DNA from: Carnegiea gigantea | Taxonomy: Eukaryota; Streptophyta; Magnoliopsida; Caryophyllales; Cactaceae | Assembly (NCBI GenBank): GCA_029747015.1 | Contig: JAKOGI010000338.1 | Coordinates: forward strand, 242,501 to 306,500 | Direction of reading: 5' to 3' | Length of the DNA: 64,000 bases | Shown: one piece after another, positions 12,420 to 25,961 of the stretch | Layout of the letters: each line of letters starts with the position of its first letter | How positions within the stretch are numbered: the first letter of the stretch is position 1 | Notes under the pieces: model-generated | The model's database searches: none | Told to the model about the DNA's origin: nothing | The model's input: the letters and a program-made list of their open reading frames with translations, nothing else | Position numbers and translations under genes: made by a program

Positions 12420-14400
12420 GGAGGAGCCACAAAGGGAGCTCCTATACTTTGTGCTCAATGTGGACACCTGGAAAAATTCATCAGAGAAAATCCCATTCAG
12501 AAGGGAAATCGAAGCACACAGAGAGGCTGGGCTAATAAGCACCATCCAAGCCTAAAAATGATCGAGCCCATTTCAAAATGCTAGGGCTGGAAGCCTTAAA
12601 GGGTGAGGTGAGGCAACCCATTTACGAGTCGTCTCAAGCAAAAAGCATCAAAAGTGGTTCAAAAAGTTGGAAACTAATGAAATTTGGAAGGAGACTAAAT
12701 GATATGGGATGGTTTTGGATTCAAGCACGAAAAAAGATTAAAAAAAAAAAAAAAAAAACACTTCAATGATACGTGTATAATAAAGTATAATCAATGCGTT
12801 GGAAAAATGCATTAAGAATCGTTAGCATTGCATACCTTGAACTTTGGGGGCTCATTGAGACCCTAACTCATGGACCTTATTTCAACGAGATCTACTAGCA
12901 TCAGTAGCAGTTCTAGTATTGATCCATTGGCTATAGAAGCGAATCAAATGGGTTATCAATTAGGCATGCACCCTAATCAATTACATTTGCGTTAATGATT
13001 GGATGTTTCAAGGTCTATTGGTTACTATTGTGACATTGTGAGACATTAAACAAGTAATATACATCAAGAATACTAATACTATGCACATATTATGGAGGCA
13101 AAGTAATTAAAGAGAACAATAACATATGACATACATTAACCATTTGACATTTCACTACTCTCAATTGGCAACCCCCCAAAAAAATGATTCAACCCTCAAT
13201 TAGTTTGGGACCATCAAGATCAATATCACACCGCATATTGTTATCATGGTTTTTTCAAAAATATTTAGATCAATATTCATGAATTTCAGCACCGACCTGT
13301 ATGAATCTGTCATTGCATGATGGGATGGGACACAGAGAGTGAGCAATTCCTCTATCATTCTCCTCATAGTATATATTTCTATAAACCACATAAGTAGGCA
13401 CACACTTAAACTTGTCTATATGACAAATGCACTTGTGTAAAATATAAATATTGATTATAAGAATATCTACACCTAGGAGTACAATATAGATTTACCCAGA
13501 GTAAGGGATTTCATTTTGATCAATTGCTCCAGAGATTGGTATGGAGGTCTCCTTAATGCTTTTATTATTAACAAAATAATCTAAGTTAGCCCGACAATCG
13601 AAACGAGAGCAGTCCACTGCAACCAACGGCAGAATGATTCCAAGCACATAGCTTAACCTCAAAAGATTTCTCCCTCCCTCATTTTATTGTGTTTCCTTTT
13701 CGTGACATTTCTAACCCTCTAAATAAATGGGTGCCTTTAATACTACTCGTAGTTCAACCTGTCTTCAATTTTTTCTAGTGTCATTACCCATTATCACATT
13801 TATTTATGCATAGATTTTTCTTTCTAAAGAAATTCGAGATTTTCAGTAAAGCAATACATACAGGATGACTAGACACACACAGGTGAAGGCGTTGATCCAT
13901 TTTGATTGTACTGGTTGGGCCGGGCCATTGAATGAACTCAACCATCTACTTCCATGGCCAGTCACAACCCAAAGCAGGCTAAGGCCTACGAAAGACAGAT
14001 CTTATCATTAGATTATGAACTCAGTGATGGAAGATGAACAGCCTTCAGCCCAAGAACTTTCCCACACATTTGGGCCCAGCCCACTATTCTTTGTGTCCCA
14101 AACCATTTCCTGTGCAGGCCCATTTTAAGAACTGCTATGCCTCTTTCAACACCCCCCCCCCTCCCGGGGAAAGAAAAACAACCGTTGCTCAATAATCAGA
14201 TAAGCCATGAGAGGCATTTAATATTCACCATTTAAGATGAAAAACAGAACAAAGAGATTCGATTGGTGGTTCCCTCGATGGTTTTGTTCAGGGGATAGAA
14301 CTAATAAGAAAGGTTCTTGAAACTGATGCTTACTTGCAAAGAAGCGAGCAATATCCAAAGTAAGAAGTATAGAACGCATAAAATATCACTTTCTTTTATA
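12420..14400. other. intergenic region upstream of the DUF7356-like gene
   Basis: The first few hundred bases should hold the promoter of the minus-strand gene, but no clear TATA box could be chosen. A poly-A run lies at about 12739-12759. No other gene is supported. Confidence 0.4.
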
Positions 14401-14499
14401 ATACTAGTTTTTTACCCGCGTGTTGCACGATAGGTATCACTTCTCGATTGATAAGTATCGATATCTTGTTGTATATGCTGTTGGTGGAGGGCAATTTCT

Positions 14500-14521
14500 T
14501 ATGTGCTCCCGGGAGCACATA
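14500..14521. repeat. 22-bp perfect palindrome
   Basis: The sequence is self-complementary about a CCCGGG centre (half-site GGGAGCACATA). A related word, GTGGGAGTACATGCTCATA, follows about 100 bp later. It could be the hairpin end of an unrecognised element. About 100 bp upstream, at 14403-14432, lies ACTAGTTTTTTACCCGCGTG, a word I associate with ends of dispersed plant repeats. Confidence 0.8.
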
Positions 14522-14822
14522 CTCTCGTTATCTACGTATATATATTTTTTACGCGTGTATTTGTCATATATTCATTTTTTTAATATATATTTGATGATGT
14601 GGCTCGTGGGAGTACATGCTCATAGGAGTATGATATACATGTTGTGATGCTATACTATATTGAGTTCTATATACTTGATTGTAGCACATTTTTATGACTT
14701 TATTTTATATGATAGAAATCTTTTATGTTGTTATCCTACCTGACATTCTTATCCCAAGTGGCACCGTATATGGCATCCTATGGGGCATCATATATGTCGC
14801 TCATACATGAGTTCAATCTAAC

Positions 14823-14827
<5 letters not shown>

Positions 14828-14865
<38 letters not shown>
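14828..14865. repeat. (TA)n microsatellite
   Basis: A perfect TA dinucleotide run of 38 bp. Confidence 0.97.
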
Positions 14866-14869
<4 letters not shown>

Positions 14870-17800
14870 TCCAAATCACTACAAGCAATCCTATCGCCAA
14901 ACTAAAGCCAGATAGAACTTGTAAAATTGACTCCCATGTTGCCACAATTCCTAGATAATCTCATGAATGACAGTAAGGTCGCTCCTACCACTATTTTTTA
15001 AGATGAGAATGTATGATGCCACACTTGATGTACAATTAAACCAAAATATCAAAAGATAAGAACATCTTTCCAAATCAAATGACAATACAGAAAGACCTAG
15101 GCAATAAAGACACATTGAGAAACAACAAGGCCGACCTTTTTAATCTAATTTGACGGTACACTTGACAATAGCTATCCAAGATAATTACCTTGGCTACATA
15201 TACCCACATAAAGAGCCCAAGGCAAGAGGTCCTGGTCATAGATGGTTGGACATTGAGCATTTATGCACATTCTCATCACCTACCGAATACAACAAAGGAT
15301 GATGGGCAAGTGGGGTGCCAACCCATATGCAAAACCCTGTTTAGCACTAGCACTTGATACTAGAAAGGTTTTGCCACGTGGCAAGACATAACTAGTCAAA
15401 TTCCCAAGTCTTAGGGCTAAAGATCACATTTACCCCTTTATTTTCTTTTCTTTTCTTCTTTCAATACAAATACAACTATGTCACGTAAAGCTGAAAAAGA
15501 ACTTTGTGCATTAATGACACTTAATCTTCCAAACTTCCACAAAAAGCTGTTGAACCTAAAAGGTTTCTTGAGTTGTTTTTTTGGTGAAGTGTATCATGAT
15601 TATTTAATTTCCTCCCCGTATCAATGAGGCTTTGCAGTTGTACAATAATCTCTTTGTATCTGTGGTAATAATTCAAAGTAACGCTGCTCATATAACCCAC
15701 AGATATCATATCTAGACACAATTTTACTTGCATTTGGATATAGATATATTATAACTAAATTTACAGGGCAAAGCAAATCTCTCACTATTTACTATCTATG
15801 TTGATCTTTGATCTAACAATCCATCAAACATTATTTGAATTTTGTGGAATCATACATGATTATATTTTCTATACGCATCAATAATAAATTATTAAGATGA
15901 CTCATCAGATTGAAGTTCTAAATGTTATGTGGTGTTGAGCATTATTTCGTAACTTATGCATGTGGAAGGAAAGTCCAACAATTTCTCAAATTAGTGTTTT
16001 AATGTTATACATCCAAGATAAATGTTAATTCATTAATGGCCTTGATTGAGTTATGGAATAATGTCTTCTTCCTTATTTTTTGGGTGGGGGTAAAAGTCAT
16101 GGAATCTTATTGCTATAGTAATAGTCCATAAATAGCAAATTTGTGAACATAAATAGCTTTTTAATTATAGTACTATGTGACCTACAATTTTATCGGCGCA
16201 ACATCAATAAAATTTTGGCTATAAAAAGCTGATGACAACTGCAGGTCTGATACTGAATGTAACAATCTTGTGATTTTTCACACATCACACACTTTTCTCC
16301 ATAAATATTATACTTTCGAATAATTTATATATTACATTGTTCTTCTTGTTTTCATGGTTGTTGACATCTTTGCAATTGATTACTTTTAATTTTCATCCGA
16401 CAACATGAAAGGAGAAAATTTCTTCCAACCAAACGGGGCCAGGCCAACTATGATGAGAAGTAGGGTCACTCTACTTTCTTATGAGGAGACAATTACTGCT
16501 AGTGTTAGACCATTCCTCCTCATATAGATGGCTTCCCTATCCGCCTAATTTAAGTAAGGATTTTATAATTTTGTTGGCTTTAACTTGCAAATATTTAAAT
16601 CTAAATCCCTTGAATTGCATATATATACTACAGTCATCTCATGTCAATTATTAATATTTACAATAAAAGAAAAACTGTTAAACAAAAAAATAAGTGTAGT
16701 ATTAAGATCTTACAAGATTTAAAATATATCATGTATGCCAATAAAATTATTTATTCTCTACTGTTCAAAGTAACCTTGCAACAAATGAGATATCATTGTA
16801 TGACTGACACGGATGGAAGAGAGTCATCCTCAACTTGTATAAGGCTACATAGGAGGACTAGCTAGGGTCAGTTTCGGTCAACTCAAGGAGTCTGGTTAAA
16901 ATCAAGAATATGGAAGCATTATGTAGCAAATCAGAAACAACAAAGCATTTAAGGGTATAAATTATCGCATCACCAAGAGTGGTGTAGAAAGGATGTGATC
17001 ATGACGCTAAAAGTTAAATCTGAAATATGACACGCAAGTTTTCGTCTAAGGGTTTGAATGTAGGGCCAATTTGGATTTTATAAATTGTTTTGGGTATGTC
17101 TTTGTGGCGGAGTCCTATAGGTTCTAGATGAAGGAAATTACAAAATCATCAGTTTTTAGAAAACTATTTCTCTTTTGTTTTAGGTAAGGATAAAGATGCG
17201 GAAGATTGGATTGCGTAGAACAACTAAATAACCCTAAACTTGGGGCATTATATTGTGTACTCTGATTCTATAACCCTAACAGCTTATATCTGTCTCGCTC
17301 AATTGTTCAGGACATTGAGCAGACATTTGACTTGATAGAAAGCAATTACTGCGGTCCTGCTTGACTAAAACTCCAAGTTGTAAATGCAGATTAGAACCCC
17401 AGCAAAGGAGGTAGTAACCATTGCCCTTTACGAAAACAAGGGGGGAATTTTTAGAAGTAGGAAGGTACCTTTTTTTGGGTATTTTACGTGGCCTTTCACA
17501 TGCCTTGCTAGTACTTAGTTGATGGGCTAAGTCTAGTGAGACAAAATTAGGGTCAAATATCGCAATATGAAAATCTGAATAATCACTAAACCCAGCCTTG
17601 CCCTATAGCGTGCGTCGCTTCTCTCCTCTATTCATTGAAGAAAAAACACACATGCTTCTTATCATCGTGTTGCTTTCTAAACTTTAAAAATATTAAATAC
17701 AAAAATCGTCTCTCTAAGAGGAATGGCTTTTGATTCATCCTCTTGAAATTTTTTTTTAAAAAAAAAAGCACAGTATGGCCACAAATTGCAGGACAAAACA

Positions 17801-17924
17801 GAGGAAAGAGAAAGGATTTCATGCCCTTGATAGAACGGGTCACAGTTGAAGGTTCTTTAATTACCGCTAATTAATAGGACTGGAGTGTCAAATTATTTGA
17901 AATAATCTATGTTGAAGTCTTATT
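14866..17924. other. intergenic DNA, no gene seen
   Basis: One notable site is a 14-bp perfect palindrome with a G-box core, TTGCCACGTGGCAA, at 15371-15384. No TATA box and gene start follow it on either strand. The rest shows only short chance frames. Confidence 0.45.
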
Positions 17925-18215
17925 CCGCTTAAACGTCGGTTCATTTCATCGTTAGAAAATGTTCAATAATCGTTAGTTGTTCCCAACCGCTTCCAAATGC
18001 TGCTAACTGCTAATCGCTGATTCTAACCGCTCGTAAACGCTATTAATCACTAGTAGAAGATGGCTAACCGCTATCTACTATCTCTAAAAATCATTCCTAA
18101 CCACTACTAATTGCTAGTAAACACCAATAAAGGCTAATTGCTATCCTAACCGTTGGTAACCACTAGTAAACCGCTGGTAACTGCTAATTCTAAATGTTGA
18201 AATAAACAGATCCTA
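17925..18215 (-). repeat. degenerate CTAACCGCTA-type repeat
   Basis: Imperfect units such as TAACCGCTCGTAAACGCTA, GGCTAACCGCTATC and TAACCACTAGTAAACCGCT fill the block. It is the reverse-complement counterpart of 3236-3420. Confidence 0.6.
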
Positions 18216-21200
18216 AGTAGGGTCTCAAAGATAAGTTCTAGAAATGATACGCAAACAACAGCTGGACTTTCGCTGACAAAGAATTAAATGTATACACAAA
18301 AAAGGATGTGTCAAAGATGATTAACCACACATGCCTAGGTTTATAAGTATTTTATGCTATAAAATATCAAAGCAAAGGAAAAGTAAGCAAATCCTTAATC
18401 TTCGTAGGAAATTTTTATTTATTTTGAAGTGAAATATGAAGAAAAAAAAATTTCACACATCTGAATGTTGGAGTTCTTGAATGCAGAATACAGATGGCAT
18501 TACTCCCAACATCAACCAGTTTCTAGCACCTACAGCAGAGCTAATTAAAAACAAAAGGCAGAATCTGACCCATTGCCGACTACACCAGGAACAATAACGT
18601 TCAGACTGCATGCATCATTATTGCTAAAAGCTAAAACTTGACCATTTCATAATTCAGACGCAATTTAGAGCCAGCTTGCTTCACAGTAGACCAAGTAAAT
18701 GTAAGCATGTAACCAATTCCTGTAATTTTCAACAACCATATTACAAATTTTCTTTAAAAAAAAAGCCTGCAATTTTCAAGAAAAGGGAAAAACAAAAAGG
18801 AAGAAATTGAAATTAATTAATGGAGGTGTGGAAGTCAAGAACACGATAGAAGGGCCATATGTAACGTCGATCGAAGACAACATCAAGATCACGATAAGGA
18901 GGGACCAAATTCCATTAACCAAACCCCATCTGCTATATGTTGCTTTTTGACAAATTCCTTTTTTTTTTAATGGTCATATATGCCCCCATAAGTGAAGTTC
19001 CCTTTCTTTCTTTTCCCTATATTTTATCAACAATTATATGGTAAATGGCTTTTTTGACCACATTTATGTATTCGTTTGATGTCATAGCTAATACATCAGA
19101 CATTACTACATGAAAGAAAAATGGTAGGACAAAATAATGTACGGATTGATATAATTTTTGTATAGTCCATGATTGAAAGATTTTTAATGGTATGTATATG
19201 TTCTTGAGCAATTATAATGCATGTGATCCATGCAATCATTGTGTCATCGCTGATAGTAGTCTTTTAAGTTGTTCTAATATCCAACTCTGCATCCGATATA
19301 TAATTGTGCATGACTATAAAAATTTGGTGATTTTAGAGCATTTAATGCATTGATTTTGAACGAATAGAAACAAAAACTTCATGGTCACTACTAAACACTT
19401 TTTAATATGTTCTAATTCAAAAAGAACCATCTCAAACTCTTAACAACAATAGAAATAAATTTTATTATGAGATGATACAATACAAGAAATTGTAACTGAG
19501 ATGATATAATACAAGAAATTGGAACTGAGAATCCATGAAATTATCTAAATAAATACAATTTTTTAAATAACACTGTCTCACATAAGAAATATGGTAGGAT
19601 GAACTATTTAAACAAAATTTTTAAAAGTCAGTTGCAGTTTATTAATGCATTTCAAGCACAAAGCAAGTTGTGTATGAGGCTATTAGCTCATCTTGCCATC
19701 CAACCTAAATACTCCACCCTTGGCACTTGCAGCTACTGTATATGACTATGAGTTGCAGCTACTGTTTATGACTATGATTGCTACTGTATATGTGAGTTCT
19801 CAGACCTTTTATTTTTTTAGACACTTTTGTATTTTTTATTATAGAACTTTTTTATTATTGTTGCTGTTGCGTCACTTTACCCCTTTTTCACCCAAAAAAA
19901 ACTGCTGTTAATAATAATATTATTATTAGTAATAGTAGAATCGTTTATTATTTGTGGTACGATTAGGGTGGCATCTATGTATAATGGCAACTCATATCCC
20001 TCTTTCCCTTGAGAAGTGCCCCAAAGCCGTAATGCTTAGGCAAAGATTGCTTTACATCTAGCCTCTGTCATATGTCACTTTTGCGGAAATTAGTCAATGA
20101 AATTTCAGCTATAAAGAACTTGGTAAGGTCAAAGGTGATTCAGGATATGAATCATGGGCATTATTGTGAAGAAGTTTTACCTAAAATTAAGACTTTTTTT
20201 TAATACAAACAATGAAACTTATAAAGTATTGTGAGAATTTAAGATGCAAAATAATATCAGATTATTACCCTTCAAAAAGACATAAATTTATAAGAAATCT
20301 TCTCTTTTTGACATCATAGTGACATCATAATTCTAAGAAAAATCTAAAAAACCTAAGAAAACAAATTTAAAGAAAGAGAAGAGGGGAAGAAAGGTTTCCT
20401 CCCACACAGATCTGGAGCAGATAGAGGGCTGAACAAAAGCCGCCTGTTTGCAACAAAAGAAACGTTTTTTTTTTTTTTTTTTTTTTTTTTGGTTTTTTGC
20501 CTGTCCGGAGAGTTGATAAGCTGATTAGCATTTGGGCCATCGACTGGACAGTGGACACCTATGCCTTAAGCGGACCACTCTACTCTTTATAGCTAGCGTT
20601 GTTGTGGGCCCTACTTCTTCTATTGCTCCTAAGACTCCTCCAATGCCGCCAAAATTGGCCTTTTTGAAGCATTTCTCCCTTCTGTCCCCTAATTATTGTC
20701 CTTTTTTGCTTTAAGACTTTGGATGACATTTCCACAATTAATCTGCTAATTGGATGGTTGGGTCATGGGTGGTTTGAATTTGGGTTAGTTTAGGGACCCA
20801 GGCTTTGGTTTGCATTTAGTTTGGGTCAAATTATTTTAAATTTATGCTGATTTCAAATTACTTGATACTTGATTAATTAATTTGTCTTATGAAAAAGATC
20901 TTTAAATATAAAGTTTTAATTAGATTCAATTAAAGTCTTGTTTTTTGTGCGTTAAGCCGTATTAAGCTTAAAATCTCTATAAACTTTTACAATTTCTTAC
21001 ATTTTTTTTAGCTTATTTCACAGGGTGAAATTGAATATGAATTTAGACAGCTTAGTTCAAGTTTCATGTGCTAGTTAATGTGTAAAGTTTACTGTAAATA
21101 TGTACATGATAAAGATTATTTTTCTCTTAAGATTACCTAATATGAATCGCTGGAATAAATTTATTACGTTTTCCATCTATAGACTCAAAATTATGGTGCC

Positions 21201-23057
21201 CCATTACTGTTAAATAACTCTTCAAAATTTCTCAGATTTTCCAAATTTATAAACATGGGAGATAATAGTTGAGTTATAGATGGTTGTACATAATAGTTAG
21301 GCAATTACCCACCAAACCAACATGTAATTCCATGCCAACTAAGATGAGGAAAGAGAAGGAAAAGATGATGAGAAGATAACATTCAACGAGGATGGGAAAG
21401 GAGAGTGCCCACGAATTGACTTTGGAGTGGTGGTTAAGCTTCATATTCACATGGATGTTGAATTGGTCAGACCAAAAATTTTTGAAAAAAAAAAAAAAGA
21501 AATTTGGTGATTCAAGAGTTGTCCTCAAGTTTGAGAGGCCCTCATTTTTGGGAGGCCCTCATCTCACCAAGCTGAATGCCTTTATGTCTTTAATTGAGCC
21601 TTTTAATATATAAAGGGGTCCTCCCTCCTTTTTCTCTATTCTCATCGGTTTGATATGATATTGATGTTTGCCTTTCCGCTTTAATTTTGAAGACCACATA
21701 CATAACTCAGCACTGTAAAAGCAACGTATTTAATTTTATGTCCAGCAGCTGTTGATGATTCATTGTTGTCCAAGTCAATCATGATAATTGTGTACTTCTC
21801 TAGCGTTTTCTTTAGAGGTGTATCTGTAAATCGCTTGCTTACATTGATGATTAGTGAAAGTAGGCTACCACTTGCACTAGTTCATGGGTTGATCCAATTA
21901 ATCTGTATTTGGATGCTTCATTTAAAAATACCTGGTTATTATTGTTTAGCTAACCAATTTTATAGAAGTAATATAATACAAAAAATCGTATTTAATACAC
22001 AAATAGAGTCGTAATATTATACGTCATTATAAATTTACAATTTCGTCCTATGAAGATGAAAGTGTAAATCTTATAAATAACCTAATAAACCATTTCATTC
22101 AACTATTATTTACTCATCTCATTAACGTTTGTTTTCATTTGTTGTTTTTGGTATATAAACACTTTTGTTATTATGGGTCTTTTTTTAAAAAAATTGGATA
22201 AATGGAGTAGGAAGAATTGGTAGGAACAAACAAGAACTCAAAGGAGTTGAAAGAAATTAGATTAAGTACAATGGGTTGAGTTTTAAGAGTTTCAACATAT
22301 GAGAACAGATCCTAATATATAAAATTTTTATATTATGGTCATGCTTAGCTAATCATACATAACTCCTAAACTTTTAATACCCTATTTATTTGCTTTTGTG
22401 TTAATCCTTCCCCTAAAACAATAAGAAAATTGACAAGGTTAATAAAATCAAACTGTTAACTTACTAAATGAGTGCTACACATATGATATGTCTTTTCATC
22501 AATAACAAAGGTTTTAATATAATAGATATCGTACAATAAAATATCTATATGGTGAAATGACTCTTTGATTCTAATAAGAACATATCCAAAGAGGAGGATG
22601 TATGACATTCACTCATCTAAGGATGTGGCGGAAAGAGAAGTGTACGAAAGTTTGGTGAGTTGCTCGGCCGCTGATCTAAGAAAACGCTGGACCATACATG
22701 ACTCATGGGGGAGGAGAGAAACAGTCTCATTCAGTTACGACAGACAAGGGATATCAACCCAGCAGAACTCAGCTTTTAGTAATTAAGGCATGTCGGCCTA
22801 CAATACGACGCGTGGCAACAGTCGTAATTGCACTTGAAAAGTTAGATATGATATTTCACCTTTTCTTTTTTTTTTTTTTGTGCCCTTTTTCATTAAGGTT
22901 TTGTGAGAAAGAAACTGTTGTTGGTTCAAACTAAAACTGAGTAAATAAATTCAAAAAGTAGCTATTCCACTAGCCTGCGGCCCCCGCGTAGACACAATCA
23001 AACTCAAATTAGACACCAAATTCTCCTAGTATTTTTCATAATCTAATCTATGAATAG
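18216..23057. other. gene-poor intergenic DNA
   Basis: No gene is supported. A T26 homopolymer lies at 20465-20490. A moderately GC-rich stretch at 22600-22830 has an open plus-strand frame of about 73 codons, but no start context, homology or splice partner could be recognised. Confidence 0.4.
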
Positions 23058-23390
23058 TTAGGTCCTATTTTTTTCGTTGGTAAATTTAAATTTATCAATT
23101 TTAACTAATTTTAATCCACATTAATACACTTTAATGTATTTCACAAACTTTAACAAAAAATATCAATTTCAACCTATTTTAACTAAATTCAATTAACTTC
23201 AACCTACTTTTTATTATTTTAATCAACTTGTACCCATCATACAAAAAAAATTCAACCAATTTCAACCAACTTCAATCCACTTCAACAAAAAAAATACTTA
23301 CTTTAATTTACTTCAATCCACTTCTACCAATTTCAACCAACTTCATCCATTTACTAACTCATATTTTCCAATGAAAAGAACAAACCTTTA
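23058..23390 (-). mobile_element. MITE-like element A, inverted relative to 24162-24489
   Basis: The left end reads GGTCCTATTTTTTTCGTTGG and the right end CCAATGAAAAGAACAAACC, so the ends are imperfect inverted repeats. The interior is a degenerate run of TTCAACC, TTTAACC and TTCAATCC units, the reverse complement of the element at 24162-24489. Non-coding. Confidence 0.55.
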
Positions 23391-24161
23391 GTAATAGTAT
23401 TAGATGGCACCATTTTATATACATCTGTAATGATGATACGATTAAACCATTCATATTTACTAATAATTTCAATCAGTACCTTACAATCTATAAGGCTTGT
23501 AGAAATTATTGGGATAATTTTAATCAATGCAATGAAAATTCATTCAGAATGGCCCTAAACTTCCTTTCGTTATCCAAAATTTTTTTAAAAAAAACTTTCA
23601 TATGAAATTTGATTAAAAAAGTTTAAAATATATGGAAAACAAATTTTATACCTTCGCAAAATATTCTATAGAAATTCTTTGTGCCCCACGTGATAAAAAC
23701 AAAAAACTTTTTGCTTACAAAAATCCAAAATAATAGAAGTACACAATCACACTACTAAACTCTGGGATGGAAGATAAGGGGGGCTTGGTGATTGAGGTTG
23801 GAGATCCCAACCTCTGAACTACAATCAAATGGCTATTCTATTAGATCAACGTGTGTTTTGTTTCTTTTAGGAAGCAAATCGTGTACAGCCAATAGCTCAA
23901 GAAAATTTAGGGGGCCGAACACTTTCCGATAATCCTACCTCCACGTTTTGTCACTTAATTGTATTAGACAGACCGGAAGGAGATAGGTCACAGTAAGTAC
24001 AAAAAAAAAAATAAAAGAGCACAAAAATCCAATCTAATAGCTTTTTATGCAATAGCTTCACTACAATGTCAACTATCTCGTATGCACATCATACATACCT
24101 AATAGCTAAAAAATAAAATAGAGGACTCAATACTCTCCTATCTCAACAAAGTTCTACTACC

Positions 24162-24489
24162 AAGGGCATATTCCTTTCGTTAGTAAATTGGGATTGAAAA
24201 AATGGTGAAATTAGCTGAGGTAGGTTGAAGTTGATATTTTTTGTTGAAGTGAGTTGAAATAGATTAAAATGGATTGAAGTGGATTGAAGTTAGCTAAAGT
24301 GGTTGAAATTGGTATATTTTTAAAGTTGGTTAAAATAGTAAGAATAAAATTTTGAAGGAGGTAGGTTGAAGTTGGTTGAAATTGATTGAAGTGAGTTGAA
24401 ATTGATATTTTTTATGGAAGTAAGTTGAAATGGATTAAAATGGATTGAAGTTGGTAAAGTAAAATGACCAACGAAAAGAACCGGCCCTA
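24162..24489 (+). mobile_element. MITE-like element B
   Basis: It starts with AAGGGCATATTCCTTTCGTT and ends with CCAACGAAAAGAACCGGCCC, imperfect terminal inverted repeats built around TTTCGTTRGT. The interior is made of GGTTGAAGTTG and GGATTGAAGTGG units. It pairs with element A about 0.8 kb away in opposite orientation, so a transcript across both could fold back. Confidence 0.55.
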
Positions 24490-25640
24490 ACTACACTTTA
24501 CATGACTCACAGAAAAGAGAGGTTAAATTGAGTGGTCGGAGAAGACCGCACCAACCCCCATCTACCATTGCAACGACACAAAGTTCCTTGCCAATTTGCA
24601 CTAGTGGAAATTTTTGACTGATGTAATTGTCTATGGATGGTGAAATGAGAATCATCATCCCTTGTAAGAAAACAGGATGCCAATTATCTATACCAAAACA
24701 AGAAGGGATTAGCTTTTGCAAAATTAGTCTTCTGCGCGGAAGACTTGGAGCAAAAATACAAAAGGTTAAGGGAGCCACCAAGCCAATGGCGATGCAACAA
24801 GTGAACCCAACTTGCGTTTTGAGAAGGAAAGAAGTACTGATGCAACAAGGACAAGTAGGAAAAAGGTTGGTGCTGTATCATTCATTTCCATTTATGAAGG
24901 GTGAAAAGTCATAAAAAGCAGCGGGTAAAAAGATGAAGTGTAAAAAGATGAAGTGTTCTACCATTCAAAAAGGTCTGGTTTGTCTTATGCATTTGACATG
25001 TGATGGTAATACCAAAAATTTATTGCTCAATTGATATAAAGTATACTTATATAAAACAAGCAAAATTGAATCATACTATTCACTTCTAATTGTAGAAGAA
25101 TTATGAAAATATAATCAAGTATTTAAGTATGGCTCATATGGGAATTATAAATTAGACCAACTCTTTTTTACAAGGACTATCAGACTGTCATGTATAAGGA
25201 TCCAATAAATTAAACAATTTACTCTTCATATTTAAAAAGAAATTATTAGGATAAAAAATCAAGTCCGAACAAACTTAATCAGAAAAATCAAACAGTGCAA
25301 CCATTTGAAGAAAATCTTTATCCAATAAACGATTTTCTTTAAACTCGACAAAAGTTGGGAAAAAAAAATCTTATACCTAAATATATAATTCTAATTGGTT
25401 TTTTTTTTCAATTGGGATAAATTGGAATAATTAATGGCTACAAGTATACAATTTTGGTAGTACAGAATAGTAAGTGTGAAATCAACAAAAAAGTAGCGGC
25501 TCAAAAAGGTTCGATTTTCTACCACTCAAAAAGGGCTGGATTGTCTTCATGCGGAAACACCATTTTCAAAGAATTTTCAGCGTGGTGAATAGAAGGGCTC
25601 CCGCTCTCAGAAAGGGTTTATGATTCCTGCTTTTACTCCC
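24490..25640. other. upstream region of the AP2/ERF gene
   Basis: No second gene is supported. Overlapping frames of 60-98 codons at 24490-24914 on both strands have no recognisable content. The last few hundred bases should hold the promoter of the downstream factor. Confidence 0.4.
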
Positions 25641-25643
25641 ACC

Positions 25644-25651
25644 TATAAATA
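25644..25651 (+). promoter_or_regulatory. TATA box of the AP2/ERF gene
   Basis: TATAAATA lies 318 bp upstream of the start codon. The leader that follows is pyrimidine-rich, as in many plant 5' UTRs. Confidence 0.65.
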
Positions 25652-25961
25652 CGCTTCACCCTCGTGCATACAAACCACACCCAACTTCATAAAAAGATTA
25701 CCCCCTCTCTCTTTTTTCGCCTTCTGAACCTCAAAAAACCTTCTGTGATCTGAGACTCAGCAAGAATCAACATCTTCTTACTGGGTTTCTGATTTTTCAT
25801 CTATTTTTCCTTTTTTTTCTCCTTTTTTCATCAAATTTCCAGTGGAAATTGGGCTATTTTCAAAGCTCCCCCTGTTTCCTGAAATTTTTGACTTCAAATT
25901 CCCCTGAAATTCCTCTGTTTTTTTTGCTCCCAAGAAAATTTGTACGAAAGAGAAGAAAAAT

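Noticed and set aside
24491..24914. Overlapping frames of 65-96 codons on both strands
   Set aside because: Frames on both strands at once, with no recognisable content or splice signals, are best explained by chance.
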